Of a stretch of DNA of 64,000 nucleotides, positions 52,326 through 63,885 are shown one piece after another. Below the pieces are notes generated by a model. That model was not told the DNA's origin, searched no databases, and saw nothing but the letters and a program-made list of their open reading frames with translations. The position numbers and the translations under genes were made by a program. How positions within the stretch are numbered: position 1 is the stretch's first letter; every line of letters starts with the position of its first letter. The DNA is from Liquorilactobacillus nagelii DSM 13675 (GTDB lineage: Bacteria; Bacillota; Bacilli; Lactobacillales; Lactobacillaceae): contig NZ_CP049305.1 of assembly GCF_019444005.1 (NCBI RefSeq), positions 12,181-76,180 on the forward strand, given 5' to 3'.

Positions 52326-53861
52326 GGTTCTTTATCAAGTGGTACTGATGAAATGAATTATTAAAAATAATAAGCAATTGGTCTACTTGGTCAAGCTGCT
52401 TGTTCCTGAATGGAATGAGCAGCTTTTTTAATGTGACTATGAAAATTCAAACTGACATAACTATTCTTTAATTCGATGAGAAGACGTAAACGGAAGTTTT
52501 CAAAGTTCCGGAAACCGTAAGCAGTCTTTTTAATGGCTTTGATCTTGTTGTTTGTTCCTTCCACGGGTCCATTAGAAAAGGTCGTCTGAAAGCTGTTCTT
52601 GATTTCTTGTAGATGTTTACGCAAGGTACGATTAGTTTTTTTGATGGGCTCAGGCATGCCTGCAGCTGAACGTGTTAGACTTTCTAAGAGCCTTGGATCT
52701 CGCTGCTGGACAGCTTGTAAAAGTGTTTGATAATAAACGTAAGCTTGTCGCAAAGCGGAGGACATATTTAATAAACGCTCCACAATATCCTGTTCACATA
52801 ACTGCATATTACGAAAGTTTCTGCTTTTACGATAGGTTTTAAAATCAAGTTTGGTCGAGTCTTTAGTTAACAATTTCCAATAATGTTTCAAAGCACGTGC
52901 GTTGTGCGAACCCTGTCCCGCCTGTTTCATGGTTTGTGTCCGAACTAAGTTTAAGGCCCGATAAGCTTGGGTTACGACATGGAAGCGGTCGGCAATGATC
53001 AGCGCTTGCGGAAAGATCTCATGGATCAAGGATCGATAAGGCGAGTACAGATCAACTGTGACCGTTTGGACTGCCCAGCGAGCTTGACGGTCATATTGTA
53101 AAAAGTAACTTCGTAAGTATGTATTATGCCGAGAACGCACGATATCTAACGTGCGGCGTGTCGCAATGTCCATGACAATGATACTCATGCCGCTACTAGA
53201 AAAGTTGCCCGCTTTAAAGTCGTCAAAAGCGATATTTTGCGGTAAGAAATGATGATTGGGCCTTAAGTAAGTTGAGAGCTCTTGCGCAAAGCGCATCACT
53301 GTCATTCCAGAGATCCCAAAATCAGCGGCAATATCTTTTTGTGAGATATTCTGGTCTAATTTAGAAATAGCCTGATATTTAACGGCTTGTGAGATTTGGT
53401 CGTTAGCCTTGACGTCCTTGATCTCCGCAAGTTTTGTAATAGTTTTAGGGCAGGCAGCTGAAGCCGGGCAGAGATATTTTTGTTTGCGGATCGAAAAAAC
53501 ATTTGTGATCCCACCCGAAGGCAAACCGAGCATCTCAACGGTTTTAAAACCGTTGTAGCGCATTTTTTGACCACAAACTGGGCAAGCACAAGGATAAGAT
53601 TGCCGCAAATGGATCTTGCGGACTTTTTTATGTTGGTAAAATCCTGCAGCTATCACTTTATTCTTATATTTTGGATCAAATTCCAGGTGTGAGTCTTTAA
53701 TTCCCAATAGATCCAGTGTACAATTCTTCATGTAGGACATTCCTTTCAGTGTAGGGATTGTTTCTTTGAGATGAAGTGTGTCTTCATCTCTATTTTTTTA
53801 TCATAAAACAAAATTGGTACTGAGAGAAGATTTTTCTATCAGTACCAAATATTATAGAACC
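52326..53861. mobile_element. ISL3-family element (repeat of 1801-3336)
   Basis: Identical in sequence, with terminal repeats at 52326-52352 and about 53833-53861. Confidence 0.85.
52391..53740 (-). CDS. ISL3-family transposase (repeat of 1866-3215)
   Basis: The protein is identical to the first copy and unbroken. Confidence 0.93.
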   Translation of the reverse strand: MSYMKNCTLDLLGIKDSHLEFDPKYKNKVIAAGFYQHKKVRKIHLRQSYPCACPVCGQKMRYNGFKTVEMLGLPSGGITNVFSIRKQKYLCPASAACPKTITKLAEIKDVKANDQISQAVKYQAISKLDQNISQKDIAADFGISGMTVMRFAQELSTYLRPNHHFLPQNIAFDDFKAGNFSSSGMSIIVMDIATRRTLDIVRSRHNTYLRSYFLQYDRQARWAVQTVTVDLYSPYRSLIHEIFPQALIIADRFHVVTQAYRALNLVRTQTMKQAGQGSHNARALKHYWKLLTKDSTKLDFKTYRKSRNFRNMQLCEQDIVERLLNMSSALRQAYVYYQTLLQAVQQRDPRLLESLTRSAAGMPEPIKKTNRTLRKHLQEIKNSFQTTFSNGPVEGTNNKIKAIKKTAYGFRNFENFRLRLLIELKNSYVSLNFHSHIKKAAHSIQEQAA

Positions 53862-54334
53862 CAGTTTTAAGACAATCCGTTGGTGTTAAGAAGGGATCGG
53901 GTACTACATGGTTTTGTAAATGTGATTGTGGTAATTATACCGACGTGGCAAGCACAAAACTTATTCAAGGAACTACCAAGAGTTGTGGTTGTCAATTAAA
54001 GAAGGCACGAGAAAAATGGAAAAATATTTACAAAGATGAAAAGATACAAGAGAAGATAAAAAAAACTTTTAGAAAAAATGACGGTCGTGAAAAAAATACT
54101 AAACTATCTATATTGGAACTAGCAACAAGCGACAAATTAAAGGCAAATAATTCTAGTGGTGTAACAGGGGTTTCTTATAGTAAACGTGATAAGAGGTGGC
54201 GTAGCTATATCACAGTAAAACATATACGCTACGAGCTAGGATATTTTAAAGATAAGGAAAGTGCAATCCAAGCTCGAAAAAAAGCTGAAAAAGAATTAGT
54301 TGAACCCATTTTAAAAAAATACAAAAATAAATAA
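53862..54334 (+). pseudogene. AP2-type gene remnant (repeat of 3337-3809)
   Basis: Identical to the first copy, again starting directly at the ISL3 end. Confidence 0.7.
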
Positions 54335-54436
54335 AAAATTCATAGCCTTTATAAGACACGAAATAGATTTGTTATAAAAAATAAGCTGAAAAATACCTTA
54401 CTACCCAATTTTTTACAGACATGATATAATAGAAGC

Positions 54437-54553
54437 AGAAAAAGAAGCCTTGCTTGAACAAGACTTCCCATGTAGAACCGTTTAAGACGGTGGCATAACT
54501 TAATACGATTAAATAACCGCTAGCTTGCCAGAGCTAAGGCGGTTATTTTTTTT
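54437..54553 (+). ncRNA. Antisense RNA of toxin copy A (repeat of 3912-4028)
   Basis: Identical sequence, with TATAAT at 54425-54430 and the same terminator. Confidence 0.65.
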
Positions 54554-54647
54554 GCTGATTTTTAATCAACTCAACAACTAATGCGATTAAGGCCACGATA
54601 AAAGTACCGAAAGCCAGCATTAATTGTAAAGCGTCCGAAACGGACAC
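54543..54647 (-). CDS. Holin-like toxin copy A (repeat of 4018-4122)
   Basis: Identical 34-residue peptide with the same GTG start and leader ATG (54694). Confidence 0.7.
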   Translation of the reverse strand: MSVSDALQLMLAFGTFIVALIALVVELIKNQQKK

Positions 54648-54879
54648 TTGGGCTACTCCTTTCCTAGAATGTGAGTTTATAGTTTTTACACCATAAGCAC
54701 CACCCCCTTTAAGGAAATAGTCACCGCCTTAACTTCTCTACTTGAACTATTATACAGGATAACTAGTAATTTACCTATTGATGATTAATGTTATATTACC
54801 TTAATAGGCATTGAAACATTGCATTTAAGTTTTATTGTGTATAACGATGTTACACAAATTAAATCGGTGGTGGTTTAAA

Positions 54880-55296
54880 ATGAAAAAAATTTATTTTTTA
54901 TGTACAGGAAATTCTTGTCGCAGTCAAATGGCTGAAGGATATGCCAAAAGTATACTATCGCCCGATATTTTTGAGATAGAAAGCGCGGGTATTGAAACGC
55001 ATGGACTAAATCCAAATGCTGTTAAAGTTATGGCTGAAGACGGAGTAGATATTAGTAGCCACTACTCTAAATTAATTGATCTAAGGTATTTTAATACTTC
55101 AGATTTAGTTATTACTTTATGTGGTGATGCAAAGGATAAATGTCCTATGCTTCCCCCGCAAACAAAAAGTTTACACTGGCCTTTATCTGACCCAGCGCAA
55201 GCAACAGGAACATTAGAAGAGCAACTAGAAGTATTCCGTAAGGTTCGTGACGAGATTAAAAAATTAATTATAGATTTAAATGACCACTTTCATTGA
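54880..55296 (+). CDS. arsC: Arsenate reductase (repeat of 4355-4771)
   Basis: Identical to the first copy, all four cysteines present; the terminator follows at 55305-55338. Confidence 0.9.
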   Translation: MKKIYFLCTGNSCRSQMAEGYAKSILSPDIFEIESAGIETHGLNPNAVKVMAEDGVDISSHYSKLIDLRYFNTSDLVITLCGDAKDKCPMLPPQTKSLHWPLSDPAQATGTLEEQLEVFRKVRDEIKKLIIDLNDHFH

Positions 55297-55671
55297 TTAC
55301 AGAAAAGCGACATAACTCAACGATTGTGTCGCTTTTTTAATACCATGTAATTAATGGTCTTAGCATATGTTATAATTTATCGCCCTAATTATGATAGGAA
55401 AACTTATGCAAAATCTAATAAACTTGATGTCAAAATACAGTATAGTAACAAAAAAGATACTCTGAAAATTAAGCAGAGTACCTTTCTGTTGATATTAGTG
55501 GATGTTTTTCGGATGATGAGGATTAATCATATTTTGAATGTAGTTAGTTACCTAATATTTTTTTCTTCACGATTCAAAACTTTAACCTGATTTGCTTGAT
55601 TTGGGTGTTTCTTGAGATAACTTATTATTTATAACTGAATGCTTATTCTCATTGATTTTGTTTGTTGAATT

Positions 55672-55950
55672 TTATTTTTCATTTTGTTTTAACATAAGCA
55701 GGATCGTTTCTTTTTGCCGTTGAGAAACATTATTATCCAAGTAGGTTTTACACATCTGATTAACTAAATCGTACATCTTAGTATCGGTAACGACAGACAT
55801 ACTTTTAATTAAGTCATATACAGGTGGATCAACCTTAATGGTCTTTCGTTCGTTAGCCTTATATTCTTTTTTGATTGAAAGATTTCTGCTAACATCGGCA
55901 GTATTTTTGATGTTTGGTTGAACATTGTTATCCCTCTTCAGTAAAGCCAC
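55672..55950 (-). CDS. RepC/DUF5388-type protein (repeat of 5147-5425)
   Basis: Identical to the first copy, overlapping parA by 23 bp. Confidence 0.65.
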   Translation of the reverse strand: MALLKRDNNVQPNIKNTADVSRNLSIKKEYKANERKTIKVDPPVYDLIKSMSVVTDTKMYDLVNQMCKTYLDNNVSQRQKETILLMLKQNEK

Positions 55951-56833
55951 TAAGCGTCAGCCCCTTTCCTTTTTCAGTGAGCCTATTATTATTAATAAAT
56001 TCATGTTCATATTTAAAATCTACGACATCACCAGTTTTTTCAAAAGATTTGATTCTTAATAATAATTCTTTGAATATATCTGCATATAGTGCAAAAATTC
56101 TTTTATCATGAAAGTCTTCAAATTGAATTCCTTGTGCTGTGTACCATTCCAATCTAGCATGATTGTTAATAATGTTATTAAATACGTTATCACGGCCAAA
56201 ATATTTTATGGTTTCATCAACTATTTTTTGCTGTAAAGGTCTACGCGCCTGTAAAAGAACTGGCAAGACACCAGCAACTTGAACATTAATCATATTCCCA
56301 AAATCATTTACCAAAGTTTGTAAATATGTAAGAATAAGACGCTTTGATCCATCGAAAGCAAATTGTTGTGTCTCTTGAATAACAATAACATAGTCGGCAC
56401 AAACCATAGCATTATCGACTTTAATATCTGTGGAAGGTGGAACATCAATGAAAATAAATTCATAGTTATCTTTGATCTGATCTAAAAGTTTTTTTAAATA
56501 GAAGGTCTTATCTGTTAATGATTTAAACTTTTTATCCAGGAATTCGGTATAGTTACGCATGTCATAGTCGCACCCAATTAAATCTATCTTCGGAGCTAAG
56601 TGTACAATTCCTTGCGACAGGTCTTCTTTTTCCAAGCAGGCCATTAAAGTGTTTGGAATTTCAGGATTTCCGAAAGTCTTTGATAAAAACTGAGTTGCAT
56701 TCCCCTGTAGATCTGTATCTATGACTAACACTTTTTTATTAAATACGGTGGCGGCCACTACTGCTTCCATTACTGTGTCTGTTGTTTTACCTACGCCACC
56801 CTTTTGTTGAGCGTTAATTATTGTATACGTCAT
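55928..56833 (-). CDS. parA: ParA-family ATPase (repeat of 5403-6308)
   Basis: Identical 301-residue protein. Confidence 0.92.
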   Translation of the reverse strand: MTYTIINAQQKGGVGKTTDTVMEAVVAATVFNKKVLVIDTDLQGNATQFLSKTFGNPEIPNTLMACLEKEDLSQGIVHLAPKIDLIGCDYDMRNYTEFLDKKFKSLTDKTFYLKKLLDQIKDNYEFIFIDVPPSTDIKVDNAMVCADYVIVIQETQQFAFDGSKRLILTYLQTLVNDFGNMINVQVAGVLPVLLQARRPLQQKIVDETIKYFGRDNVFNNIINNHARLEWYTAQGIQFEDFHDKRIFALYADIFKELLLRIKSFEKTGDVVDFKYEHEFINNNRLTEKGKGLTLSGFTEEG

Positions 56834-57110
56834 TTAGACACCTCCATTAAATACATAGTAAGTCAATTTTATTTAAAAGTAAAGTAAAATGTAGTAAATC
56901 TCCTTTATACTTGTTTATCAAAAAGAGAAAAAGAGATTATGCTCCTAAGAGAAAAGGAGAAAAAGAGATTAATCTCCTATTCTCTTAGTACCTTAAGAGA
57001 AAAGGAGATTAAGAGAATAAACACTATAAAAAGGCCTTCTAATCAATAATAATAATTTAAAAAGGAGAAAAAGAGATTAAGAGAAAAAGAGATTAGTGTA
57101 AAAAGAGATT

Positions 57111-57182
57111 AAGAGAAAAGGAGAATAGTGTACTAAGAGAAAAGGAGAATAGTGTACTAAGAGAAAAGGAGAATAGTGTACT
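57111..57182. repeat. Three 24-bp partition/origin repeats (repeat of 6586-6657)
   Basis: The units are identical and in the same number as in the first reading, which argues against slippage during assembly. Confidence 0.7.
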
Positions 57183-57364
57183 AAATTATCAAAAGGTGAT
57201 TTTTTGCATAATAGCTTTACACTAGAGATGAAAAGGAGTAATCTATAAATAACAAAAAGAAGCTTATCTATTGATAGATAAGCTTCTACATAAAAGAAAA
57301 AGCCACCCAATATTGGCGTATTGGAATGACCCGAACTAAGTCTTTATTTATGGTCTCATTGTAG

Positions 57365-58461
57365 CACATTTTACTAGTGTGTTCAATGTGGTGATTTTCA
57401 AAACTCAGGAGACAAGCTGAGTAGTAGGTTAGTAGTACATAGGTTTCATATTTCGATATGCGACAGCTGCTTATGGATGAACGCTAAAAAGTAGACATCT
57501 GGTGAACTCAGCCAGAACTTCACAAAAATAATTGAGTAGTCTATGGATTCTGTAATCTGATCTGTAGGCTGGGTTCAGAGCCGACCTGCAGACATAGAAG
57601 CTGCTGACTAATGGCTAGAGTGGTAACATGAATGGAGTCTTAACATACAGTAAGGGCATGTTTTGCTGGTGAGTAAAAAACTTAATTGTTAAGATAGCTG
57701 TAAGAAGCTGAAACTAGATTACTTGTGAGTGAAGCGAGGGGAAACCTCAAAAACTGAGCTGCACGTTATTTTTTTGTTTTTCTCTGCAAAATTAAGGGAA
57801 AAACTTTGCTCATATCGCTTCAGGCTTCCTAAAAACTAAGCCAGCCAAGAACAGAAGTCAACTAAAGGTATTCATATTTATTGAATAACTTGTTAAGAAT
57901 GTAAGTGAGGTTTCAAAGTAGGGGATTTGAAATTCACAAGTTCAGAAAGTTAGGTTAATAAGAATCTTGCGAAGTAAAATAACTATACCAATTTTAGTTA
58001 AGAAATTGGTAAAATTAGTAAGTTGATTTTAAGTTGCTGAGTAGGGTAGTTGCGAGTATACAGCGGTATACTTAGATTAAGATGCATTATGTAAATTAAA
58101 AAGTTTTTTAACTAGTAAACATGCATGTTAATATATAAAAACACCAGGATAACTAAATCCCAGTATTTTTGTATCTACTTCTTGTTATTTCTAAATATCA
58201 AGTATATGATAAATAGTTGAATAACTAGAGAAACAGATAAAGTAAATGTTACTTGCAAAGCGTAGCATACAGTTTAATTAAAGGCAACCAGCCTTGTGTT
58301 GTAGCCATTTACCAGTATAGCATACTGGACTTGATAGCTATGAAATGATAATACGTAGGTAAGGTAAATGGAAAACAAGGGGTTTTATCCTTTTAAGTGG
58401 ACTTAATCAACCCACGTCACTCACGGGCTCTCAGACTTAACTCTCTGAGGGCCTATTTTTT
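57365..58461 (+). ncRNA. Candidate large structured RNA (repeat of 6840-7937)
   Basis: It differs from the first copy by one T fewer at 57661-57664, the first discrepancy of the overlap. All hairpins listed for the first copy are kept. Confidence 0.45.
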
Positions 58462-58492
58462 GTATTAATTTTCTTTTATTTACCTCATGGTT

Positions 58493-59442
58493 TCAAAGGT
58501 ATTTTATATGCTTTAGTACAATGTAACATGTTAGGGTAGCAATAACGGTAATTATGGATACAATAAAGAAACCAGGCATTGAAGATTGGAAGGGAACCTT
58601 AGTATTAACACCCCAAAGGCCAACTATGATAGTGGGAATAGTGATAATAATTGATAGTTCTGTTAAAATTTTCATAATGATATTTAACTGATATGAAATG
58701 ATATTGCTGAACATGTCACTTAATTGGGAAATTAAGGTAGTTAGGGTTTTTGCTAATTTTAGCGTTTGCAATCTTTGGATACGTAGTTGGTATTGCTTGT
58801 CCTTATACTTAGCGTTGTTTAAAAAGAGTTTTTCACAGTGTTCTAAAATATATTGGAAGGTTTTTCATTACTTTCTAAAGCGCTTTCTAAAAACACGATG
58901 CTTTTTTGACAAGCAGCAAGCCTGTCTAACCCAGCGCTGTTAGTTTGGAGCTTATGAATATTTCTTTCTATTCCTATTATTTCACTTTCTATTTTTAGAA
59001 GCTGTTTTTTAAATTCTTCGTAAACTGAACTTATAAGGTGTATGGCTAACTCTTCTTTATTATTATTAACTTCGCCTAATTTTTTTGGGGGGGCTATGAA
59101 AGGTAAAATAATGTCAGTAACGGTTATTATGGTACTATCAACTAGCAGTATTAGTAATGGATAGCCCGTAGTAACATTATTTTTCCCAAATGTACCTTCT
59201 CCAGCACATAACAATAATATTTCAGTAATTTGCTGCTGTTTTAGATTAGTAATGTAATTAATGTGAGAGGCTGTATTTAAATTAGAACTTTCGCGAATAA
59301 TATCTCTAGGTAAAAAATATTTTGACGTAATGTATTTTATTTCCTCCTCAGTCGGTTTTATTAAACTAACCCAGTCGATCCGTTCTTTTTCTTGTGCCAC
59401 AAGTATTTTCTTATTTTTAAAAATATAGTTTTTTAAAATCAT
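58493..59442 (-). pseudogene. CorA-family gene, frameshifted repeat of 7969-8919
   Basis: A T6 run has become T5 at about 58861, splitting the frame into 203- and 92-residue pieces. The intact first copy shows the true sequence. Confidence 0.8.
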
Positions 59443-59536
59443 GTTCACCTCCATAAAGAATAAAAACTCTTCATATTATACCTACTTGGTCCCAAACAAA
59501 TCCATATTTGGCCATATGAATAGGGAAAATTTAAAT

Positions 59537-60626
59537 TTAATTTTGCTCATTTAATTGACTAAAAAGTAAATTCCATTTTTCATTAATATAAGGTAGTCGG
59601 AAGTCGTGTGACCGTTGTGTTGCAAGGTTTCCAAATTTTGTCGCAAGTCAATATTTTTCAATAATGGTAATAGTTTTCTGTAGAGATGCTCTGTATTATG
59701 GTCTGCGATTATTATTCCATATTTTCCACTTTGTAAATATTCTTGTGAACCTGTATTCCACATACTCACAATTGGCAGCCCAAAGTTCATAGCTTCACCG
59801 ATAACTAATGGAAATCCCTCCCACCTAGAAGTTATTACAAAGATTGAGCCATTTCTATAATGTTCTTGTAATTCCTCGTCGGGTAAGGAATCTAAAATAA
59901 TAAATTGTTTCTCTATTTTTTTGCTATGAACCTCATTTTTTAACCATTCTTTGTCAGGCCCATCACCAGCCAACTTTATTTGCCAATTATCGGGCAAGCG
60001 TTGCGCCAATTCTAACAAATAGTCAAGTCCTTTATGTTTTACATCTGTTCTGCAAACAGCTACAATAACATTTTTTATTCAAGTTACTTTTATGATTAGA
60101 CACCAGCGTAACTGGGTTATGGATCTTTATGTATTAACATTATGTTTTGAAAATTTTAAAAGGTCGCTTTCTGTTAAAGTTACGACTGTATCCACCGCTT
60201 CAAGTCCAGCAATAAATTCAACCCGCATATCCTGATAGTATTCTTTCATATAAGTCTTATAATTATTGTGCATCCAAGCGATTAATTTAGTGTAGGATTT
60301 GCTTCCTTTATTAACGGACTATAAAGCTTAGTAAAGAGTCCTGCATTCAGAAGAACAATATCGATCTTCTCTTTTTTTATGGTTGTGTTTAAATCTGCAA
60401 TCTGTAACTTGAATTTTTTAGTGGGAGATCTTCACGGAAACTTTTTCCTGATTTATTGGATGTTTGGCTTTAATCAAAGGAGCTTCTAAATGGAAAAAAG
60501 AAACCTGCTGAGGACAATGAATAATAAAAGATATTGTGTTTGTTTAGCTAAGCTATTACCAACAACGGTGGCAACTCTTTTAACCCCATCCATTTTTAAG
60601 TTTTCTATACAAATTAAAATGTTCAT
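59537..60626 (-). pseudogene. Glycosyltransferase gene, multiply frameshifted repeat of 9014-10102
   Basis: At least eight indels lie between 59630 and 60550 (for example T5 to T4 near 59636, T5 to T6 near 60071, and three inserted bases near 60320). Only a 155-residue middle piece stays open. Confidence 0.8.
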
Positions 60627-60893
60627 ACTATTAACCTTCCTTAGTGACAAGTTAAGAACTTGCTTTAAATTTTAGAGCTTGGGAAAATTAAATTTAAAAA
60701 AGAAGCAGTGCAGCTAAGCTTTCACTTTACTGCTTTATAGTAGGTTATTGATATAAGTAGAGCTTAACAATAAATGTTTACCAAAACAAATAATTTGTTT
60801 TTAAAAAGCTAAACCATTACGCTTGGATTAAGTTTTAAATACACGTTCCGTTTTTGAAACCAATATTTTTTAACCCTATTAAGGAGGCTGATT

Positions 60894-61746
60894 GTGGTGG
60901 TAAAACCAGAACCTAAAAAAGATTATTTGATAAACGATACGGAAAAGGAGTTGAAGCATGCACCCTTACTGGAAGATCCAAATTATATTCCAGCTCACAA
61001 ACTTGAAGGGAAAGTTGCAATAATTACAGGAGGAGATAGTGGTATCGGAGCTGCAACTGCGATTTTGTTTGCTAAAGAAGGCGCAGATATTGTAATAGTG
61101 TATTATGAATCTGATAAAGATGCTAATAATATAGCTAAAAGAATACGGGAAATAGGCCGCCAAGTTTTAGTTTTATCGGGGGACATTGCTGATGAAGGCT
61201 TTATTAAAAAAATAACAGCAGAAACTTCACAGAAGTTTGGTCATGTTGACATACTTGTCAATAATGCTGGTGAACAACATGTTCACGAACATTTTTTAGA
61301 TATTCCAATGAGTGAAGTCACAAGAATTTTCAAAACAAATGTTATAGGTATGTTTATGTTGACTAAAGCAATATTTCCTCTATTTCGAAGAGGTGGCTCA
61401 ATAATAAACACTACTTCTATTACGGCATATGCAGGCTCACCTGTCTTGTTGATTATTCTGCAAGCAAAGGAGCAATCTTATCTTTTACTCGGTCATTAGC
61501 GCAGAATGAAGACATTAGAAAAAAAGATTAGGGTAAACGCAGTAGCACCGGGGCCAATCTGGACACCTAATTCCTGCAACTTTTACTTCTGAACAACTAA
61601 AAACATGGGGCAAAAGTAATGCACTTAAAAGGCCAGGTCAGGCTTTCGAAGTAGCTCCAAGTTATTTATTTTTAGCAGCTGAAGAAAATAAATATATTAC
61701 TGGACAAACTATCCATGTTAATGGTGGTTCTGTTGTTAACGGATAA
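60894..61746 (+). pseudogene. Short-chain dehydrogenase gene, frameshifted repeat of 10377-11237
   Basis: It lacks three bases near the start (harmless to frame), one C near 61444, two bases near 61515 and two near 61567. The open part ends after 201 codons, past Tyr of the active site region. Confidence 0.8.
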
Positions 61747-62006
61747 CGCTTAATTAGTTGAATTATAAGCGCTCCTTTTATTCTCACAATTTTGCTTAGT
61801 GTTTTAGCTTCACTAGCATAAAAATGCTCACTATACTTGTCCAATCTATGTGCACTGTGTACTAGCTATAATAACAACTTGAAATTAAAGTAACCCTTAG
61901 TGATCGGTGATCACTAAGGGGTTACTTAGTTGGCAATTTATTTTAACTAGGTGACCGATATTAATTAATAATTATTTTTTAGGTTTATTTTATATTTGTC
62001 TAAAGG

Positions 62007-62380
62007 TTATTTATTTCGTTGTTCTCCGCCTTTTTTTCCAATCTTTTCATAAAAATCTTTATCATGTGACTTAGCAGTTGTTTTTCCGCCTTTTTTCCCA
62101 ATTTTTTCGTAATGGTCTTTATCATGTGACTTAGCGGTTGCTTCTCCGCCTTTTTCCCCAATTTTTTCGTAATGGTCTTTATCATGTGACTTAGCGGTTG
62201 CTTCTCCGCCCTTTTCACCATTTTTTTCGTAAAAGTCATCACCATGAGAATCGGCAGTTGCTTTTCCGCCTTTTTTCCCAATTTTTTCATAATAATCTTT
62301 ATCATGTGACTTAGCAGCTGCTTCCCCGCCTTTTTTTTCCGGCTTCTGAACGAGTTAATTTTATCATCTTTATTACTCAT
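62007..62380 (-). pseudogene. KGG-protein gene, frameshifted repeat of 11499-11870
   Basis: Homopolymer changes near 62329-62337 and an extra T near 62360 move the frame; the repeats themselves are unchanged. Confidence 0.75.
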
Positions 62381-62912
62381 AACTTGTTCCTCTTATCATG
62401 ATATTTTTTATTAAGCATAAGGTATTACTAATGCATATCATTACCTTTAGGCTTATAGTCATAGTACAGCCTATAGAATTTAAAGTCAAAACATCTGTTT
62501 TATTTATTTTGATTGAAATTATTGCCAAAATAACATACTTTAAATTCTCTTTACTTAGAAGGCTAATTATTTTATTTTAAAACACTGGCCATAATTTGAG
62601 GTTTTTCCCGAATGTATAAATAATTTTAGAAGAGACTACAATTTGCCGTAAAATTTAAAAAGAATGTTAACAAGGTGAAAGCGCCATTATTATGTAGTAT
62701 AATTAAAAACACTTTTATATAGATAATAAAAAATCTGGATAACCAAAATTTTACAAACTATAATTATCGAAAAAACAATTTCTTTGGTTTTTAGAATGTT
62801 GTTTAGCTTTTAAAGTGTTTCTTTTAAGTGTACCCTAGTGGTACATTTTTTTAGTTGTGTTATACTAAGAAAAACGTCTGTACCATTTAGATGTACCAAG
62901 GAGGATTCAGAA

Positions 62913-63517
62913 GTGAAAGTCGGATATGCACGGGTTAGTACGCTGAACAGAACTTAGATCGTCAATTAGAGGCACTCAAAAAAGCTGGTGTGCAAAAAAT
63001 CTTTGCCGAAAAAATTTCGGGGAAGAATGCAGACCGGCCTCAATTAAAAGTTATGTTGGAATATATTCATGATCAAGATGAGATTGTCGTCTTGAGTTTG
63101 GATCGTTTAGGTCGAAGTTCACGTGACTTGACGGAAATTATTGAAGAAGTCCGCCATAAGGGAGCTGTGCTAAATATTTTGGACTTACCAAGTTTCGCAG
63201 GGGTCGAAGACCAAAATTTGAAGGCTTTATTATCTAACCTAGTATTGGAGATCTATAAATACACGGCTGAAGAAGAACGGCGCAAAATCCGCGAACGCCA
63301 ACGGCAGGGAATTGAGCTGGCTAAACAACGTGGCGCTTATAAAGGCGCTGTCCGTTTGTATGCACCAGATTCACCTGACCGCCGGAAACGTTATCTGTAT
63401 CATCAGATAGTGCAAATGCTGCAGCAAAATCCACCAGTGCCGATTGCACAGATTGCTAGAACAATTGGGACTTCAAGGTCACAGATTTATCGGATTAAGA
63501 AGTTTTCCAACCTTTGA
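62913..63517 (+). pseudogene. Resolvase gene, frameshifted repeat of 12406-13011
   Basis: One C is missing at about 62941 just after the catalytic Ser codon; from 62990 on the frame is open for 175 codons. Confidence 0.8.
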
Positions 63518-63885
63518 TCGAGTAAAAGTGATGCTACATATATTATGGTGGTTGAAAAGAGTTGTTGATGTACTAAATTGGAGTTAGCATAAAAAGAGTA
63601 AAGAAGAACTAGCTGCAGCTTATTTTTTTTAATATTAGAAAGAAAAGATACAAACGACTTCTCACAAGGACAATTTCAAGATGAACGTCAAAAGCTTTTC
63701 AATATTCAGCATAATAGTGAACTAACAGATTAAGAGAAATGGCGTGCAACGGATAAAGTTAAGGGACTACCACTAGGGTCCATTGAAAAACAAGCTTTAG
63801 CTGAACAGCAGATTGAACACGATAAAAAGATCAGAGATCAAGCGAGACAAGAAGCACTTGCTGAACTCCGAAGGGTTTGGAAATA